Assembly (NCBI GenBank): GCA_959604115.1
Contig: CAUHBW010000083.1
Coordinates: 1-11,495, forward strand
DNA length: 11,495 bases
Origin: an uncultured Bilophila sp.
Lineage (GTDB): Bacteria > Desulfobacterota > Desulfovibrionia > Desulfovibrionales > Desulfovibrionaceae
Direction of reading: 5' to 3'
The stretch's first letter is position 1, and every line of letters starts with the position of its first letter. The notes under the pieces were generated by a model. That model was not told where the DNA came from. It ran no database searches and worked only from the letters and a program-made list of their open reading frames with translations. This document shows, in pieces, positions 8,137-11,495 of this stretch. The position numbers were made by a program, and so were the translations under genes.

Positions 8137-9516
8137 ATGCGGAACTTGATGCGGCAGAGGGAGCGGGAGCCCCGCACGGGGAACGAAGGCGGCTCGAGAA
8201 GCCTTGTCTACGCTCTTGCGGCCCTGTTGGCCTGTTTTCTTGTTTGCTCCGTTTTTCTCATGTATCTTGAACAGGTTCGGCAGGCGCGGGAACGGGAGAA
8301 AGCCCGGTACATCGTGGAAAGCTATGCCACGAAAATCCAGTATGTGATCACCGACGCGTATTCGAGCGTTTATCTGGTGGAGGCGTTGCTCCGTCAGAGC
8401 GAAGGGCGGATCAGGGATTTCGAATCCTACGCCGCCGAACTGGTGAAGATGCACCCAAGCACCATCAACATCAATCTGGCTCCCGGAGGAGTCGTATCCA
8501 GAGTATTCCCCTACGAGCGGAACAAGAAGGCCATCGGCCATGACCTGCTGACCGTTGAAAACCGTTCGCGGGAGGCACGGCTGGCGCGGGACACGGGCAA
8601 GGCTACGGTCGCCGGCCCCTTCGTTCTCGTGCAGGGGGGCTATGCCGTGGCGGTCAGGCTTCCCGTTTTTCTCGACGGAACGTTCTGGGGGCTTGTCTGC
8701 ACCACCTTTGCCTTCCCTCAGGTTCTGGAACCCGTCCGGCTCGAAGCCCTCGGCAAACAGGGGTACGACTTTCAGCTGTCCCGCGTACATCCGGATACCG
8801 GAGAGCGCGTCGTCCTGTTCGGCTCGGCGAAACCGCCGGACGCTCCGGTCGAGGCCGCCGTCGAACTGCCCAACGTGCGCTGGACGTTGAGCGTGACGCC
8901 GCAGGGCGGCTGGAAGAACTGGGGCTTCCTGTGCCTGTCCTTCGGCATTGCGGCGTTCATCAGTCTGTTGCTGGCGTGCGTGATAGGGCTGATCACCGAT
9001 CTGATCGGCAAGAAGAGGCGCCTCGAACGCGTATCGGAACTCGATCCGCTGACCGGGCTGCCCAACCGCCGCGCGCTGTCCCGGGAAATGGAGCGGGCGA
9101 TGGCGGCGGGCAGGCCCTTTGCGCTCTGCTATATGGACATCAACGGGTTCAAGGAGGTCAACGATACCCACGGGCACGACTGCGGGGATCGGTTTCTGAC
9201 CCAGTTCGCGGAACGGTTTCAGGCCACGCTGCCACCCGAGGGGATGTTGAGCCGTCTCGGCGGCGACGAATTCATCGCCATCGTCTACGGCATCGAAAAC
9301 AAGCGGGAGGCGGAAACGCTGTTCCGGAAACTGCTGGACGCCATCGGAGACGTTCCCTACCGCATCGATTCTCTGGAACTGTGCGCCTCCGTGAGCATGG
9401 GGGTATCCCTGTACCCGTCCGAAGCGGGCTCGTCGGAGGAATTGCTGCGGAAGGCCGACGCGGACATGTACGGGCACAAGAAAAAACGCGCTCCGGAAGC
9501 CGCGGATTGTTCCTGA
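8137..9516 (+). CDS. Membrane diguanylate cyclase with CHASE-like periplasmic sensor
   Basis: This 459-residue inner-membrane protein should make cyclic di-GMP from two GTP. One transmembrane helix is at about 22-44. A periplasmic region of about 215 residues follows and looks CHASE-like: an IGHDLL segment, then AGPFVLVQGGYAVAVRLPVF, then FWGLVCTTFAFPQVL. A second helix is at about 262-291, and a C-terminal GGDEF domain completes the protein. The domain opens with LDPLTGLPNRR, and the active-site GGDEF is intact at 375-379. The residues where an inhibitory RxxD I-site would lie read PPEG, so product inhibition through that site is unlikely. There is no EAL or HD-GYP domain. The start at 8137 is chosen for its GGGGAG. 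The gene is divergent from ppk and convergent with the hybrid kinase. The ligand sensed is unknown, and CHASE is assigned from sequence pattern only. Confidence 0.92.
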   Translation: MRNLMRQREREPRTGNEGGSRSLVYALAALLACFLVCSVFLMYLEQVRQAREREKARYIVESYATKIQYVITDAYSSVYLVEALLRQSEGRIRDFESYAAELVKMHPSTININLAPGGVVSRVFPYERNKKAIGHDLLTVENRSREARLARDTGKATVAGPFVLVQGGYAVAVRLPVFLDGTFWGLVCTTFAFPQVLEPVRLEALGKQGYDFQLSRVHPDTGERVVLFGSAKPPDAPVEAAVELPNVRWTLSVTPQGGWKNWGFLCLSFGIAAFISLLLACVIGLITDLIGKKRRLERVSELDPLTGLPNRRALSREMERAMAAGRPFALCYMDINGFKEVNDTHGHDCGDRFLTQFAERFQATLPPEGMLSRLGGDEFIAIVYGIENKREAETLFRKLLDAIGDVPYRIDSLELCASVSMGVSLYPSEAGSSEELLRKADADMYGHKKKRAPEAADCS

Positions 9517-9769
9517 ACCGTGCGCCCCTTTTACGATTGATTCAGCGGAACGGAGCGGCCTTCAACGCACCGCGCGGGCTTGCGGAGCCTTTCAAGGCCG
9601 GTTCTCTCTGCGACGAACGGCACGTTCCGCAAAGAACGTGCCGTTCGTCGTCCGGGGCGGGTACGGCCGCTCCGGTTTGGGGCGTGTGCATCCGCAAACG
9701 TTTTTCAGGCGTATGCGCCGCTTGGGACGCGAACGGTGGTGGGCCCGGCGATGGTCGGATACGTCGGCT
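9517..9769. other. Convergent gap between the cyclase and hybrid kinase genes
   Basis: This 253-base gap lies between two converging stop codons. It contains the strong perfect inverted repeat at 9611-9650. A small TCGGCT/AGCCGA repeat (about 9764-9777) overlaps the kinase stop codon. Short open frames here have no recognisable product and no Shine-Dalgarno support. I see nothing else in it. Confidence 0.6.
9611..9650. repeat. Perfect 17-bp inverted repeat with 6-nt loop
   Basis: CGACGAACGGCACGTTC (9611-9627) and its exact reverse complement (9634-9650) enclose CGCAAA. Neither side has a T-run (TCCGGGGCGG follows on the plus strand), so it is not a textbook intrinsic terminator. Its position 95 nt after the cyclase stop and 120 nt after the kinase stop suits a bidirectional 3'-end hairpin, either a U-less terminator or a transcript-stabilising structure. 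A dispersed palindromic repeat is another possibility. Confidence 0.7.
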
Positions 9770-11495
9770 CTAGCCGATCCGTACGCTGGGGGTCGCATCC
9801 GTTGGGGCGTTTTCGCTGGAGGGGACGGAATCCGCGATCAACTCCCTGAGCGTCCGTAAAAGGAGCCCCATGTCGATGGGTTTGCCGAGATGCCGGTTCA
9901 TGCCCGCTTCCAGCGCGGCGGCGATGTCTTCCGCGAAGGCGTTGGCCGTCATGGCGATGATCGGGACGGCGCCCGCATCGGAGCGGGGCAGGGCGCGGAT
10001 TGCTCGGGTGGCCTGATGGCCGTCCATGATCGGCATCTGTACGTCCATGAAGACGGCGGCGTACGTGTGCGGGGCGGAGCGGGCGAACAGCCGGACCGCT
10101 TCTTCTCCGTTGACGGCTGCGTCGATTGCCGCGCCCGTGGTCTTCAGGAATTCCGTGGCGATTTCGCGGTTCAGCTCGTTATCCTCGGCAAGCAAAAGCC
10201 GCTTGCCGGAAAGATCTGGGGGCGTTTCTTTTTCTTTCTCTCGCTGAGAGGAAACAGGCGTGCGTCGGGAGCAGGAGAGCAGTGCGTTGTAGAGCGTGGA
10301 CTGGAACATGGGTTTGGTGATGAACGCGTCGGCGCCCGCGGCTCGGGCCTCTTCCTCGATTTCCGTCCAGTCGTAGGCGGAAATGATGATGATCAGCGCA
10401 TCGGAACCCACATAACGCCGGATGCGCCGCGTGGCCTCGATGCCGTCCATGTTCGGCATCTTCCAGTCCATGAAGACCACATCGTAGTCAGTGCCGCCCT
10501 CATGCGCGGCGATGGCCCGTTCCACAGCCTCTTTTCCCGAAAGAACCCATTCCGCCCGTACCCCCATTCTGTCGAGGATGATGGCGGTGTGCTCGCAGGT
10601 GTCCCGATCGTCGTCGGCCACCAGCACGGAGAGCGATTCGAGTTCCAGAGCGGTTTTCGGAATGTCGTTCGCGTCCGTGGCGAAATCGAGTTCCACGGAA
10701 AAGGAGGTTCCCTCTCCCCGTTTGCTTTTTACGGAGATGGTGCCCTGCATCAGGGAAACCATGTTGCGGGTGATCGCCATGCCGAGCCCGGTCCCCTCCA
10801 CGGGCGTGCCGGAATATTCCTGCTCGAAGGGGTTAAAGAGGCGTTCGAGAAATTCGGGAGACATGCCCCTGCCGGTATCGGCAATGGTGAAATGCAGCCG
10901 TACCCGCTCGCGTACGATTTTTTCCCGGATATCCAGACGGATGCTGCCGCCGCGCGGCGTAAACTTCACGGCGTTGCCGAGGATGTTCAGGAGAATCTGG
11001 CTCAGCCGCAGCGGATCCCCGATGAGACACTCGTGCCGGACCTCGCTGAGGGAAACCTCAAACTCGATGCCCTTGGCACGGGCTTGGGGATAGATGATGG
11101 CCGTCACCGAGTTGACCAGATCGGGCAGCAGGAAGGATTCGGAGCACAGCGAGAGCTTCCCGCTCTCGATTTTCGACATGTCCAGAATATCGTTGATGAG
11201 CATGAGCAAATGCCGGGACGCCCCGGAAATCTTCATCAAGCAGTCCTCCAGACGGAGACGGTTGTCCAGCGCCGTCGCTGCAATGGTCGCCATGCCGATG
11301 ATGGCGTTCATGGGCGTGCGGATTTCATGGCTCATCCGGGACAGGAAATGGCTTTTGGCCTTGTTCGCGCTCTGGGCGTTCAGCAGAGCGTCCCGAAGCG
11401 CCTGCTGGGTTTTCAGGCTTTCCGTCAGATCGGAGAGGACAAGGATGTACCGGTTGACGAGGCCAGCGTTGCGCACGGGATAAACACACACGGAC
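9770..11495 (-). CDS. Hybrid sensor histidine kinase with two receiver domains (5' end missing)
   Basis: This gene is cut by the right edge. The frame is open to the last base, so the GTG at 11491 is not a true start; residues are counted from it (573 visible). The first 20 or so residues (YPVRNAGLVNRYILVLSDLTE) look like the end of a PAS/PAC sensor. A HisKA domain follows with H55 in SHEIRTP. The ATPase domain has N173 in NILGNAVKF, DTGRGM at 205-210, FNPFEQ and GTGLGM at 233-238. Receiver 1 (about 286-405) has phosphoacceptor D342 in DWKMPNMDG, and receiver 2 (about 427-545) has D483 in DVQMPIMDG. Both keep the acidic pocket and the conserved lysine (ITKP, LGKP). No HPt domain follows, so phosphotransfer to a separate HPt protein is likely. 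The sensed signal and the target cannot be known from this part. Confidence 0.93.
   Translation of the reverse strand, partial: SVCVYPVRNAGLVNRYILVLSDLTESLKTQQALRDALLNAQSANKAKSHFLSRMSHEIRTPMNAIIGMATIAATALDNRLRLEDCLMKISGASRHLLMLINDILDMSKIESGKLSLCSESFLLPDLVNSVTAIIYPQARAKGIEFEVSLSEVRHECLIGDPLRLSQILLNILGNAVKFTPRGGSIRLDIREKIVRERVRLHFTIADTGRGMSPEFLERLFNPFEQEYSGTPVEGTGLGMAITRNMVSLMQGTISVKSKRGEGTSFSVELDFATDANDIPKTALELESLSVLVADDDRDTCEHTAIILDRMGVRAEWVLSGKEAVERAIAAHEGGTDYDVVFMDWKMPNMDGIEATRRIRRYVGSDALIIIISAYDWTEIEEEARAAGADAFITKPMFQSTLYNALLSCSRRTPVSSQREKEKETPPDLSGKRLLLAEDNELNREIATEFLKTTGAAIDAAVNGEEAVRLFARSAPHTYAAVFMDVQMPIMDGHQATRAIRALPRSDAGAVPIIAMTANAFAEDIAAALEAGMNRHLGKPIDMGLLLRTLRELIADSVPSSENAPTDATPSVRIG

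Noticed and set aside
9580..9859. Short plus-strand open frames at 9580-9849 and 9638-9859.
   Set aside because: They cross the strong hairpin and the kinase 3' end, lack a ribosome binding site and resemble no protein.

Overview
The window comes from a GC-rich (about 60% by eye) Gram-negative-type bacterial chromosome. Strong Shine-Dalgarno motifs, a periplasmic-sensor diguanylate cyclase, a multi-receiver hybrid kinase and a Pho-box-like element all fit Proteobacteria. A Desulfovibrionaceae-like host (Desulfovibrio/Bilophila type) is my guess from general style, not something the sequence proves. There are six protein genes, five complete and one running off the right edge. I see no tRNA, rRNA, CRISPR array, insertion sequence or phage gene. 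Layout, left to right: (1) 1-428 is a gene-free, hairpin-rich leader region. (2) 429-3149 (+) encodes a P-type Mg2+-importing ATPase (mgtA). (3) 3150-3340 is a convergent gap with a bidirectional terminator-like hairpin and a separate GC-rich palindrome. (4) 7849-3341 (-) is a compact polyphosphate operon read right to left: ppk (polyphosphate kinase 1), then a stand-alone HD-domain protein resembling the C-terminal half of Ppx/GppA, then ppx/gppA (exopolyphosphatase/pppGpp phosphohydrolase). The genes are 16 nt apart or overlap by 16 nt, so coupled expression is likely. (5) 7850-8136 is the divergent control region. It holds three 11-bp-phased TCACA repeats reading toward ppk, arranged like PhoB half-sites. 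(6) 8137-9516 (+) encodes a membrane diguanylate cyclase with a CHASE-like periplasmic sensor. (7) 9517-9769 is a convergent gap holding a perfect 17-bp inverted repeat. (8) 9770-11495 (-) is the C-terminal part of a hybrid sensor histidine kinase with two receiver domains. How they may work together: Ppk makes polyphosphate from ATP and Ppx degrades it (and/or pppGpp). The extra HD protein in the same operon may modulate this balance, but that is inference. The Pho-box-like repeats suggest the operon responds to phosphate starvation. Mg2+ uptake next door is functionally compatible, because polyphosphate is a Mg2+-binding polyanion, but nothing in the sequence proves a link. The cyclase and the hybrid kinase are signalling proteins whose targets cannot be read from this window. 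The most interesting items are the three-gene polyphosphate operon with its free-standing Ppx-type HD module, and the phased repeats in front of it.
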